DNA of 64,000 nt from Triplophysa rosa (Eukaryota > Chordata > Actinopteri > Cypriniformes > Nemacheilidae): the NCBI RefSeq assembly GCF_024868665.1, contig NC_079902.1, positions 16,957,154 to 17,021,153 of the forward strand, written 5' to 3'. How positions within the stretch are numbered: the first letter of the stretch is position 1; each line of letters starts with the position of its first letter. The notes beneath the pieces are model-generated. The model was not told where the DNA came from. It did not search any database and worked only from the letters and a program-made list of their open reading frames with translations. Shown here one piece after another: positions 35,531 to 45,870 of this stretch. Position numbers and translations under genes: made by a program.

Positions 35531-36119
35531 ATGGTGACAGGTTTCAACAAGAATTGAAGTAATAACCAAAACCGAAAACCAAAAATTAAAGTAATAAAAT
35601 CTAGATAAATTTAAGATGCGAGTACATTAAACCCAGAGCTGGATTATGGACTGGGCTAGTTGGGCCAGTGCTCCAGGTTCTCTGACTGCCAGAACCTATA
35701 GCCTCAGACCATGTGAAATGTTTAAATTTTATTATTGTAACCATGGATAGGCATTTGTGAGTATTGTGTGTGTGTGCGCGCGAGATCCGCCTCCGAAATA
35801 GAAAACAGATGACAGAGACAGCACGAATGGCTAATGTTAATGACATTTGTTTTAATGTAAACAAACATGCATGTGAACACGAAAGTATATATTGTAAAAT
35901 ATTACAATGGATCCGTCATTCTGCTAGTTTGGTGCCAAGAATGTTTTAAATTATTAAAATTTTAGAAATTACCTACTTATAATAATAATAATAATAATTT
36001 TGTTTAAATCATACACTGGAGTTTAATATTTATTAATGTAGTTAATATTTATGTGTTTTATTTAAAAGTACAATACAGTTTAGTGGTTCAAGCAACATGT
36101 TAATTGATGTAATACACTT

Positions 36120-36210
36120 CATTGCTAATTTACTTTGTGTGTTTTTTTATTTGAAATAAACCATTAAAAAACTATCGGTAATTAATCATTATCAATATCG
36201 GTCGACCTCT
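36120..36210 (-). mobile_element. hAT terminus fragment
   Basis: The complement begins AGAGGTCGACCGATATTGAT, a terminus I associate with a widespread hAT group. It directly abuts the THAP pseudogene start. Upstream (35615-35720) GAGCTGGATTATGGACTGGG may be another hAT fragment, but no pair of ends could be made. Confidence 0.35.
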
Positions 36211-36261
36211 AAACATGGCTAAAGTTCATGGACAACACGCAACATGCAATGTAGTCGCTGC

Positions 36262-37007
36262 TAGGGCTGTGCAAAAATATCGATACATGTAACTATCGCA
36301 ATATTTTTTTTTTCAATAGTGTATCAATAATGATACCTCTACTATCGATAATTTTTAATCATGTCATATACATACGGCCAAGAGTAAGTGGAAGCGAGCA
36401 TGGCGAAAAATATAGGAACGCTTGGAGCTCTCAGAGCTGATGTGTGGGTGTGCTTTGGTTTTCAAAATAAGTCATGGTTTGTAAGTCATGGTGCTGTTTG
36501 TAAGGTTCGCAAGTCATGACACAAGTCACTTGGCTACTGCAGTGCTGCAGTTTATTAAGAAAAGTAACAATGACATTTATTGTGCTTTCACGGATGTGAC
36601 ACCAGCACATTTACAGCACAGATGAACCAGAGGTTTTACACTGCCCATGTTCATTGTTTTAACTGTAATGCACCACAACAGCCAAGTGTCTTGCGTGACC
36701 CACCTTATTCCCCTGTGCTACCCACTTGAGGGGCGCAATCCACAGTTTGAGAACCCAAACCTCTGATCTAAAGGTCCATGCATCACACATCATGGCCACT
36801 CTGCAGAGGTAAGGGATGTTTTTACACTTATCCTTACAGAAACCCCCGGTGGTGTATTTCTAGCTCTACTTTTTATGTTTTCTATTTAAAGTATTGCAAT
36901 ATATCGCAAATGTGTATCGTATCGAAACACATACCAATATATTGTATCGTGGCCCATCTATCGTGATATGTATCGTATCGGGAGGCACTTGCCAATACAC
37001 AGCCCTA
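36262..37007 (+). mobile_element. hAT element with 8-bp target duplication GTCGCTGC
   Basis: 746 bp. Termini TAGGGCTGTGCAAAAATATC and ...GCCAATACACAGCCCTA are inverted, flanked by exact GTCGCTGC (36254-36261 and 37008-37015). Subterminal ATCGATA/TATCGTAT repeats occur near both ends. Inside is a short remnant of a BED-finger transposase (36400-36519). It is non-autonomous and inserted into the THAP exon. Confidence 0.9.
36400..36519 (+). pseudogene. BED-finger hAT transposase N-terminal remnant
   Basis: A 39-codon frame from the ATG at 36400. It contains ADVWVCFGF followed after about 10 residues by HGAVCKVRKS, recalling the W-x-F-F...C-x2-C start of ZBED/hAT BED fingers. The second cysteine of the finger is replaced by Arg, and the frame stops at once, so it is non-functional. 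It sits centrally in the 746-bp hAT. Confidence 0.4.
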
Positions 37008-37661
37008 GTCGCTGCACAGAGTCCTAACCTCGGAAGAGACAGGAGTGGATTTATTTTATTTTTAGTGGAAATCCCTCAGAAACCATAAGTAAAAACCTGC
37101 TTGTTTGCGCGAATCACTTCAAGCCGGAGTGCTTTATCAACCTGGGACAGTACAAGCAGGATTAGCTTCAAAGTTGTTCCTCAAGAGGGATCGAGACCAA
37201 CTGAAGGAGACAAAACTGCCGATGTAAGTAATATTTATCAACAATCTGAATTGACGTACATGTACCGTATATACTGTATAGGAGGATAACGGTAGCATAT
37301 GATAGCGAAGGGAGCTAAGTCAGTCACGGGCTAAATAGAACATTCAATGCCATTGTTAAACTTACTCTATATTTATATGTTATTTGGCAAATGGGCACTT
37401 GGAGTTTAGTTGTATGTATGTTAAAGCGGCCCTAACACACGTGGTTTCTGCCAATCTCATATTAATCTTGACTACCTATAGAGTAGTACTGCATACTGCA
37501 TATCTTCGAAGAGTAGTTAGTTTGATCACATTTATAAAAGATAGCTACAGCTGTACGATTATTTCCGAAAGCATGCGGCGCGTGCGGGGGGGGAGGGGTA
37601 GGCTGAACTACAGCACGTGTGCACCCATTGCCAACAAAACACAGACATCAGTTTCACTCAC

Positions 37662-37796
37662 CGCATGCGGTTCATGTCTGGCATCTTTTAGCGCTGGGAC
37701 GGCTCCATATATCAGTTTCAAATGATCTCCAAATCCAGCGTTATATCCACCATTTATATAACATTCATCACCAAAATGCAGTGAACAAACAAACAC
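37662..37796 (-). pseudogene. THAP half-domain exon (Kolobok-like copy C)
   Basis: 135 bp, the same length and phase as copy B. On the minus strand, GAAGTTCAG|GTG acceptor, then VFVCSLHFGDECYINGGYN, a GFGDHLKL segment, AVPALKD and HEPHA, then GCG|GTGAGT donor. The AVPAL motif is close to the AVPTI/L motif that closes THAP domains. Several amino-acid differences from copy B occur without a stop. Unspliced, the frame stays open on the minus strand from 38006 to 37608. Confidence 0.6.
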
Positions 37797-37951
37797 CTGA
37801 ACTTCGCGAACGTCTGCTCTCTCTCTCTCGCTCTCTCTCTCTCTCCTGCACACAAGTGAAAGTGATGTCTGCACATGCTCCTTCTCCTGCTCTCCTTGCT
37901 GCCGCGTGGGTGTGCCGCGTGCTTTTCCGGGAGAATTGTCCAATAAGGGAC

Positions 37952-39000
37952 TAGGGCTGCAGCTATCGATTCTTTTACTAATCGAGTATTCTACTGATTT
38001 TTCCATCGATTAATCGGGTATTCGGATAATAAGTACTTTTTCTTTATTAAAAAGCAATACTAAATATACAAGAGAAAATAAGACAGGTCTCTTAAAATGA
38101 GTAAAACAACTCATTTGTTTCCTTTTTAGAATAATTAAAGTTTTTATTGCTGAAATTGCATACATTAATATCTGTGAAAACTAAACTTATTTAGTACATT
38201 CCATTGCCATATTAAATTCAAAATGCAATATAATACAAATATATAAATAAGAAACATGAATAAAAATAGAAAGAATAATTTCAAAGGTAAACAACTAACT
38301 TCAGCTTATGCATGATGCATTTAGTTTATATAAATTAGTTTTAGTTTCTTTTTTTATTATTAACTAGTAATATATAGCCTATGACTTTTATTTTGGCAGG
38401 TTGTCAGAAGACGCTAATTTTTTAGTATGTCTGTTTCTTCAATCAAACAATAACATGTTCGTGAAATAAACCCTCAGAGCAACTCTGGAGGTGCACTTCA
38501 TGTCCTCATTCAGCGCAGACGCAGACAAATTTATGAGCATCACGCGTGTAGCACGTTAAACTGTGCAGTTCATTCACGCAGAACAGCCAGATGACATGTG
38601 TAAATAACAGAATTTGGCGTCCACAAGTCCGCATCTAGTTTGATGGACTCAATTCAGCCGGAAAACAAGTTTCACTCGCAAAATAGACTAAAACTAAGTA
38701 AAATAGCAGTTCACCATTTCAATAAGCTACCACTTATTTATCAGCTTGAGAAATACGTGTGAGCGTGTGAACAGACTAAAATGCGTGTGTCTCACGGTGA
38801 ATGCATGATACTTGAGAGCCCTGTAACATGAACAGAGTTTAGCGGGCTGTGTGTCAGTAATAATGGTCCGTGGGGAAACGCAGTGCTCCGTATGTACTGT
38901 AGTTAAATGGATTAAACGAAGCTTCGTGGCAACAAAATTTGCCTCAATGATTTTTTGTATTCGAATTACTCGAGTTACTCGAGGAATCGTTTCAGCCCTA
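37952..39000 (+). mobile_element. hAT element with 8-bp target duplication TAAGGGAC
   Basis: 1049 bp. TAGGGCTGCAGCTATCGATT at the left, ...GGAATCGTTTCAGCCCTA at the right, flanked by exact TAAGGGAC (37944-37951 and 39001-39008). ATCGATTAATCG/ACTCGAG-type subterminal repeats are present. No transposase frame remains. It is inserted in Kolobok-like copy C; copy B shows the uninterrupted site (AGTCCCTTATTGG at about 30396-30408). Confidence 0.9.
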
Positions 39001-39289
39001 TAAGGGACTAATAAAAATAGTTACGAAACAGTTTTATATGTTTCAAAAAAACTTTCCGAAACCTGTATGATCGCTGGGGGAGTGTATCGAGCACAGAAAT
39101 AATACGTAATACGCCCAACTTGTTTTTTGACAAATTGACCATATTAAGCATGAGAAGACAGCACGTTTAACATTGTAAAGAAGTCAGAATGCATGAAACA
39201 CCGTTGCACGGCCGCTTTAATACATTATGTGCTTTAATATGTTCAGCTGCAGCAAACTGTTTGTTTCGCTAATGAACAGGGGCGAACAC

Positions 39290-39574
39290 TGCAGTTAGTT
39301 TCATTTTAAACGTCTCAAATCATTCGTCCTTAGGCTGAAAAATATCTCACAGCATACTAGTTATGCTCTCACGTTGTGTGTGTAACGTTATAACTTGTCA
39401 ACGACAAGCACTAATATCCACGTAATTCTGCTGAGATCTGCAGGTGCGCATTCGGTGGATTTTAGGCAAGCATAAATGCACAACGTGAGCGCATTAGGAT
39501 GCGTTGTTTGCTGTGATGGATTTTTTAGTCTCCGGACAAATGATTTGAGACGTTTAAGATGAAACTAACCGCAG
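39290..39574. repeat. Foldback repeat with about 40-bp arms
   Basis: GCAGTTAGTTTCATTTTAAA... (39290-39328) is inverted at 39534-39574 with few mismatches, including AATGATTTGAGACGTTTAAG. TTAAAGAGACATG at 39687 and GAGTCCTTTAA at 39834-39844 further right look like ends of a TTAA-type MITE, so this foldback may be the interior of a larger decayed element. Confidence 0.55.
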
Positions 39575-39844
39575 AGGAGTTCAGGAAACATAATTTAGCT
39601 AAACCATTGCCATGGCAGTACTACACGTGTGTTGTGTTGCCACGCCGGACGGAGGGGGGGTGGGGTGCGCTGTAACTCATTATCATTTAAAGAGACATGC
39701 ACCAAAACGGGTTGCTGTGAGCATAACTGTTTTTGACAAGGCAAAAAGGCTGTGTTTTTAAGCAAAATATGTTCCAGACATTTCATGAAGACCCTAATAA
39801 ATCATACCAACTTGTTGAAAGTGCTCATCTGATGAGTCCTTTAA

Positions 39845-41061
39845 CAGTATATGGAAATTTACGGTTACTTCTGCACGTCCTCTGAAAAGAGCAAAGCAGA
39901 CCATCCCTACCACTCAGTGGATGTTTTTACCAACATGCCAGACTATTAAGATTACATGAATCTCCTTCTACACATGTTCAAAACTCTCTGAGTTTCATCA
40001 GGAAGTAGAGCAAACTCAGAGGATTTTTAAGCAGCAACACTGTGTTGTATGTTATCCAGCACTAAGTACCATAAATACTTCAATGTTCTCTTGATCTTTG
40101 ACAGACTGTCAAATCAAGTTATCCAGAAACGAGTGCTGATTTGTAGATGTGCTGTGAAGCGTTTTTGCAATAAAGTTGCACATCCTATCAAAACTAGAAA
40201 CTAAAAACTCCAAACAGAATTTAATCCTCAATATGAATATAAATTCTGGTTCATGCATGTTCTACAGATATACCAAATACAGCAAGATTGACATAAGTCG
40301 TAAACATTTTAACTTTAACTAATTATTTATATTATGGGAAACTAACAAAAATGTGAATAGGAGTAATTTGTGGCCAAATGATCAGTAAAATCTTTATGAT
40401 GCATGACTCACATGTCCCCCCAGCAGTGCTATAGGGTGACAACAGGGAACAGGGAACACAGCTGTGAATAGCGCGATTTCCAGATAAATTAATTTTTGTT
40501 TTGTCAGTGAGCCACTTTTGTTGTTCATGCCAAATGAGCCAAAACTGGCAAAACCCCACTTTTAAAACAAAGTAAACAAATCTTTCTTATTTTTAATAAA
40601 AAAATATATGTTTCTACTTTGTGTTTGCTATTTGTGCTTTTAATATTCAGTCATACATCACAGGTTATCGTTGAAATTCACAAGTCCCAGAATAAAATAT
40701 TTACAGGTGGTCCCCCTCTCCCTCGAGCCCAGACCTACATAGAAAGTGGGCATCGCCTCACAGCACCTAACACAATGTTCCCCGGTGTCCTGTATAACAT
40801 AGATCTGGAGTAAATCAACGTAAAACAAAACTGGCATATTTGGTCGATGATAAATATGATTTGTCTATCTAGGATTTTAAAATGATGTTTTTCCACTGTG
40901 TTTATTAGTGGCATAAATTGCTGTCAGTATGAAACCAAAGACCTAGGTGCACATCAACCTTCACACCTGTGATGGCTTTATTTTTTTCAGCCAAAATGCT
41001 TGGTTGACCATTTAAGTGGAGCAGATATGATAATGAATGATTAACTTTAAATAGTTTACAG
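39845..41061. other. Unique sequence, no gene recognised
   Basis: No exon, repeat family or regulatory cluster recognised. Confidence 0.4.
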
Positions 41062-41623
41062 TAGTGTTCATTTCGTTGTCGAAAACTATATGACAAATTC
41101 GTTAATGACATGTTTTCACTGACGAAAACGAGACGATAACGAAATATAATTAATGCTTGATAACCATTGTTGGGCAAGTTACTCTGGAAATGTAATTAAA
41201 TTACTGATTACTCCTTTTAAAAGTAATCAAGTTACTGGTCTGGTTACTTTATTTCAAAAGTAATTAGTTACACTACTCATTACATTACTACCCCCCACCC
41301 TTCAAAAACACAAAATAACCTCTTTAGCCTTCTCAAGACTAAACTTTATTGGGAAGTGCACACTCTACTCTATCTCGTCTTTAATTATTTTAATACATTC
41401 TTTCTGCTTATTCCATACTAAAGCCTATCATAAATAATAATAATAATGAAACTCTGTGACATTTTAACTTAAAACATTTTTTCATATGTTAACTAGTATT
41501 TCTAAACCTGCATACTCCATAATGTAAAAAGTCTCTCCTTAGTTTCTTATAACTTGTATATCTTAACTAGTGCTTCTGCATATTTCTATGATGACTTCTT
41601 CTACTAGTCTGACAAAACATAAC

Positions 41624-42380
41624 CAGAGGTGGGTAGTAACGCGCTACATTTACTTCGTTACATTTACTTGAGTAACATTTTGGAATATGTACTTTTTAAG
41701 TAAAATTAAAAGTGTGTACTTTTACTCTTACTTGAGTAAATTTCTAACAGAAAATCTTTTACTTCGTTACATAACTTACATTGCGTGACGTTCCTTCATT
41801 TTAAAATATGCTTTTTAAAACGCGTTGTTTATTTCAAGGTTGTTGTCTCTTTTTACGGGCATTCCCGAGTGATCGATTCTTTTGAGTCGATTCTTTTGAA
41901 AGCATTAATTGAACAATGGGCAAAACCATTTGAATAGGCTAATGAATCAGTTCAAATGATTTGTTCAGTTCGCAGCACGATCTGAATCATCTGAAGCAGG
42001 ATTACTCACTCCTCGTAGCGCGAAACTTAAGAACACGCAGACCACAAAGAGCGTTGGATGAAGTGGATATTAATCTATATCTATACAATCAAAACTGCAA
42101 ATGTGTCATATTGTTTGCCAGCAATGATAAATGCCCGCCATATGCGCGCACCCGCGCGACCTGTTCGTCAGACACAGCAACATGCGCGTTACCTGTCAGA
42201 CACAGAGACGTGGGCTTGCAGAAATATACATTTGAAGAACAGAAGGAAGAAAACGTGTTGATGGGCGTGTGGCTCACTGTTTACTGTTTGCTTACAAGTA
42301 AGAGCGTTTCACAACACACACGTGACACAAAACGAGAAAACATGAGCTTTGTTCAAAAATGGCTACTCTACCCAGCTCTG
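41624..42380 (+). mobile_element. Nested hAT element with 8-bp target duplication AACATAAC
   Basis: 757 bp. CAGAGGTGGGTAGTAACGCG at the left and ...GGCTACTCTACCCAGCTCTG at the right are inverted ends, flanked by exact AACATAAC (41616-41623 and 42381-42388). It is collinear with 28071-28797 in opposite orientation. A 145-codon frame at 41961-42398 runs past the right end and is shared in part with the other copy; no domain is recognised. Confidence 0.9.
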
Positions 42381-42849
42381 AACATAACATGTTGCTAATA
42401 GCAGCCTGGCACTCGACAGTAGGAGTTGATCCGTGCCCGGAGAGAGGGTTTTGCTTGCCTCCACATGACCGACAATGCACAACAATGTTCTTGCCTTTGA
42501 CAGAAATAAACTCAAAATAATGATTGTATTTCCAGCTACAGAACGCATACGTTTCTCTCTCCATGCTAAGTTTGTTTTCGCTGGTAGTACCAAAGATTGT
42601 CTTGTGATAGGGAGATGTATGGGTCTGTAATACTTACAATTGGAGCATAAAGGCTAACATCGATCACGAGAGGCACCTCAGCCAATCATATCCGGTGTCT
42701 AGTCTCCTTGCCTGCGTTACGTGCTGCAATAGCATTGGCTGTTACGAGTTTTTAGCTTAAGGTGGCAGGCTTTCAATGGAGTGGCTTTGGTAGTATTTTC
42801 CGCGCAGGCGCGTTTCAGTTTGATGACGTCGCGGGTGCGACAGGCAGGT

Positions 42850-43716
42850 TGTCGGTACACGATCCGGGATGCCTGCACGATCCGTCCGCGCATGCGCATA
42901 ATGACGTAGTAGATAATTCTGTTTAGCGACGACACTGCACGATCTGTTCCACGCTTGAGCACCTTTGTACCGCGACTTTCACTACTGTCCACCTCTGGTC
43001 TCATGTTACTTCTGTGCGCACACTATGCGTTGAAATACTCTGTAACGTTTCCCCAGACTTGTTTGTAGTTCTTTCTTCATGTAAGTGCAGATAGTCTAGG
43101 CAGAAATGCATATTATGTTCCTTATTGTGTTCTGTAAACACCATTGAAGGGATTATTCCTCATTTAGATTATATAGATAGATATATTAGCCTATATATAG
43201 ACCCATACTAATACAAAATGAGTTGATTTAAAGTTAACTAATATTAGCAGCTTTTAATAAAAACCGTCTTTGACAATACTACTGACCTCAGATCGAAACA
43301 CAGCAAGTTAAGTAGGCCTCATGCCATGCAGCAATGAATCGCAAAGGGGAGTATGGAGGAAACTGAAGGTTTGCAGTGACAGACTCTCAAGACTCAGACT
43401 TTATTCCACATGTAACCAAAATCGTGTATGTTCATGTAACAACTCCTTTATTATTTTGGATTGGCAACCACGTAAACACATCGTAATGCATAGCGTAAGC
43501 TACATTTTAAAACATCAAAATAGACCCGCCATGAACTGTTAAATGAAAAACACAATGTAGCCTACAAAAATATGCCGCCAGTTGTGCCGTCTGGCCGTCA
43601 AGTGTTTCATCGCATGCTTGATACCAATAGTGTAGGGAAACCGTGACGTTGTTTACTACGTCATTATGCGCATGCGCAGAACGGATCGTGCAGGCATCCC
43701 GGATCGTGTACCGACA
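42850..43716. mobile_element. Inverted-repeat element, TG...CA ends, 5-bp target duplication CAGGT
   Basis: 867 bp. Both ends begin TGTCGGTACACGATCCGGGA. The terminal inverted repeats are identical for 36 bp, then differ at 3 positions and match for a further 23 bp (CGCATGCGCATAATGACGTA...). Exact CAGGT flanks at 42845-42849 and 43717-43721. Within each terminus CACGATCC occurs twice. No transposase is recognised. TG...CA ends with a 5-bp duplication suggest an integrase-like mechanism such as Ginger, but that is inference; the superfamily is not established. Confidence 0.75.
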
Positions 43717-44925
43717 CAGGTATCCAGACTTTGAAAAAGCTATTAGGCTTTTTACAATTTATGTAAATGATAAAACGATACAACGGCAACGATGTAACGC
43801 AGCTGTAACGTATAGTTACCTGGGCTTGGAACTATAATCTAATTACTATTTTAGTAATTATAACGCGTTAAATTACTCCGTTACCAAAAAAGTAATCAAA
43901 CTACTGTAATGTGTTACTGCCCAACACTGTTGATAACGAAACTGTAATAAAAATATACTGACATTTTCGTCAACTTATAAAAACGAGATGAAAATACTCT
44001 TGTCCGACCTGGCGGAAATCAGCTTGCACGCATGTGATAGGCTACTTATCTCATATAAGCGGTCGAGAGAAGTCTCTGCTCTGGGTAAAGATGAACCACA
44101 GACATATGTATTCTGTGTCTCCACGCGGTTTACAAAGCGTATTTTCCTTCACAATCGCCGGTAAAACACCGCAAATTTGAAGCGAGACTGCAGTCGAGTC
44201 ACCCTGAAACTCATTACAAAGGCAAGCACTAACATTTTATATGCCAATGTTAACTTATCCGCTAATGCGAGCTGCTGCATAACGTGAAATGCAACGTAAA
44301 GTAACAGTTAAGCCAAAAGAAACCAGCGCTATCCTGTACTGATTAGCGAAGTGATGAAGTCAGTCATATTGTACATTAAAAGATTGAATGACATGCTAAA
44401 TATCACAGCTATGTAACATGTTTGCATGGTTGAAGAAATGTAAGACAGTCTGTGTAATATGTCTTTTTGACAAATATTTCTCATTTAGTCTCAAGCAAAG
44501 AGTGCAGCTCTGTTCTTCAAAGAGGCATGCCATGAGCCAATAGCGCTCGAGTGTGAGCCCTGTCAGAGTGATTCATTGGTTGAATGTTCTTAATGAATAC
44601 GCCCATTTATTGAACGAATCATTTAAGTTAAATGAGATTGAATGAACTGGTGCATGCGTTCATGGTCTAATATTCTCTGTGTTGCAACAATGCATATCCA
44701 GTAGTTACTGAACTTTTCAGAAAATGAAAGGTAATGACCTAGTTTAATTTCATTCTAAGGTAAAGTAAATTATGTCAAAACAGTTAAATCTTTGTTTGGA
44801 ACATTTAATTACACAAAGTAAATGATTTAAACCATTTCGATTTTAGTAGACTAAATGTAATGTAGATTTAGTCAACTAAATTGTTTTTCAAATTTCGTCG
44901 ACTAAAACTAAAATCATGTTTAAAC

Positions 44926-45639
44926 TACTTTGACAAAGTAATTTGTTGTTGCAGCTCTGGCTCCAAAGAAATTTAACCAGGTGCCATCCCTTGGCACGGA
45001 GGGGCATATCATGCAATTCACTACATCATTATTGCGCATAAAATTTATTTTGATTTTGCACCGGTAAATGTGGGGCTAAGACCTAGTAAAATGAAGAAAA
45101 CACAGGCTATCACACCAGCATCAGCACTGGTTCAAACTGTATAAAATACCCAAGACATTCTGTAGAGTTAATTAGTTGTAATGTTTCAAAACTCATTTAG
45201 CTTCATACACTGTGAATTACAATAACTATCTGAGAGAACTATTGCTAAAAATAGAACAGAGACTTGAGATGTGACTTGGACTCCACCTCAGATACTTAAG
45301 ACTTGACTTGGACTCCACTTTAAAGACTTGAGACTTGACCTCAAAGACTTGAGACTCAACTTGGACTTGGACCTCCGAGACTTGTGAACATGTCTGACAT
45401 CCGCTTCAGGATCATTTGGAACAGATGTGTCAGGTAAAGCCATTTTGAGCTGGGTGCTATGGTGATGAGCTGGATTTCAGCTTTTGACTGCCACGGTCTC
45501 ATTTAAAAACACACAGCCCTGTGCTTCAGACCCGATCAGAGCGCTTGCACAATCACCATGGTGACTAAACTCTGTTTGGAGGGCTTCCAGTGGCACTTCT
45601 CCTGTCTGCTTTGCTCTTCCTGGGACTCCATTAAAATAT
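44926..45639. other. Unique sequence with a GACTTGG minisatellite
   Basis: Nothing coding recognised. Includes the minisatellite at 45258-45392. Confidence 0.4.
45258..45392 (+). repeat. GACTTG-type degenerate minisatellite
   Basis: Degenerate tandem array of GACTTGAGACTTGACTTGGA-like units, of irregular length. Confidence 0.75.
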
Positions 45640-45870
45640 GTTCAGGCTGGGGATGTTTGCTGGCATGTTTGTGCCTGTTTATCGTTCCATTAATTTAGCT
45701 TCATCTACCTGGCTAATGAGTGGAACGCCAAGCCGGAAACACGGAACAAATGGAGCTTCTTTATAATTAAGCTTTGCATTAGCAAATGCTGGCCTGCTAA
45801 TCTCGGCTTCACCTCATGCGTGCGCTAGCACTCCTCGCTCGGTTTGCTAATGTTCGTCTTTTGCATCTTT
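45640..45870. promoter_or_regulatory. Candidate conserved non-coding element
   Basis: Repeat-free DNA with clustered TAAT/ATTA cores (CATTAATTTAGC, GGCTAATGAGTGG, TTATAATTAAGC, GCATTAGC, GCTAATCTCGG). It has the appearance of developmental enhancer DNA. Motifs are seen; conservation is not tested. Confidence 0.25.

Larger units (their letters stand above)
36215..37223 (+). pseudogene. THAP-domain first exon, broken and split by an hAT element
   Basis: Removing the 746-bp hAT insertion and one copy of its 8-bp duplication leaves an exon of about 255 bp. It starts at ATG 36215 (MAKVHGQHATCNVV). After frame changes it reads EWIYFIFSGNPSE, VCANHFKPECFINLGQYK and SKLFLK in different frames, then ends at GCCGAT|GTAAGT, a strong splice donor. 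The VCANHF...CFxNxGQYK pattern is the C-terminal half of a THAP zinc finger. At least two frameshifts besides the insertion show it is dead. It may be a host THAP paralogue or the first exon of a THAP-bearing transposon. No further exon was found before the TTAA element at 37421. Confidence 0.55.
37421..39220 (-). mobile_element. Kolobok-like TTAA element, copy C, interrupted by an hAT
   Basis: TTAA at 37421-37424 and 39217-39220 flanks termini AGCGGCC and GGCCGCT, perfect 7-bp inverted ends (11 bp with the TTAA). Apart from the 1049-bp hAT and its 8-bp duplication, the element is about 735 bp. It is collinear with copies A and B and contains the THAP exon (37662-37796, minus). The blocks GTTTCATGC...GCATTCTGACTTCTTTACAATG at the right match copy B in inverted orientation. 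The most complete ends of the family are here. Confidence 0.75.
41165..43929 (+). mobile_element. hAT element with 8-bp target duplication TTGATAAC
   Basis: The left end CATTGTTGGGCAAGTTACTC and right end ...TGTTACTGCCCAACACTG are inverted, with many TTAC/GTAA subterminal repeats, a familiar fish hAT pattern. Exact TTGATAAC lies at 41157-41164 and 43930-43937. Much of its 2765 bp is other elements (41624-42380 and 42850-43716). No transposase domain is recognised in the remainder. Confidence 0.9.
41062..44925 (+). mobile_element. Outer hAT-like element containing nested elements
   Basis: AGTAGTGTTCATTTCGTTGT followed by CGAAAACGAGACGATAACGA at the left recalls a fish hAT terminus. The right part (44830-44925) has the matching style GTAGACTAAATG, TTTCGTCGACTAAAACTAAA. 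The actual end and the target duplication are not resolved because the right terminus has diverged. It is interrupted at 41165 by a 2765-bp hAT. Excluding that insertion it would be about 1.1 kb. Boundaries are approximate. Confidence 0.5.

Noticed and set aside
41961..42398. 145-codon open frame partly shared with the copy at 28196-28456
   Set aside because: Shared because both are copies of one non-autonomous hAT. It has no domain, and the frame runs past the element's end.
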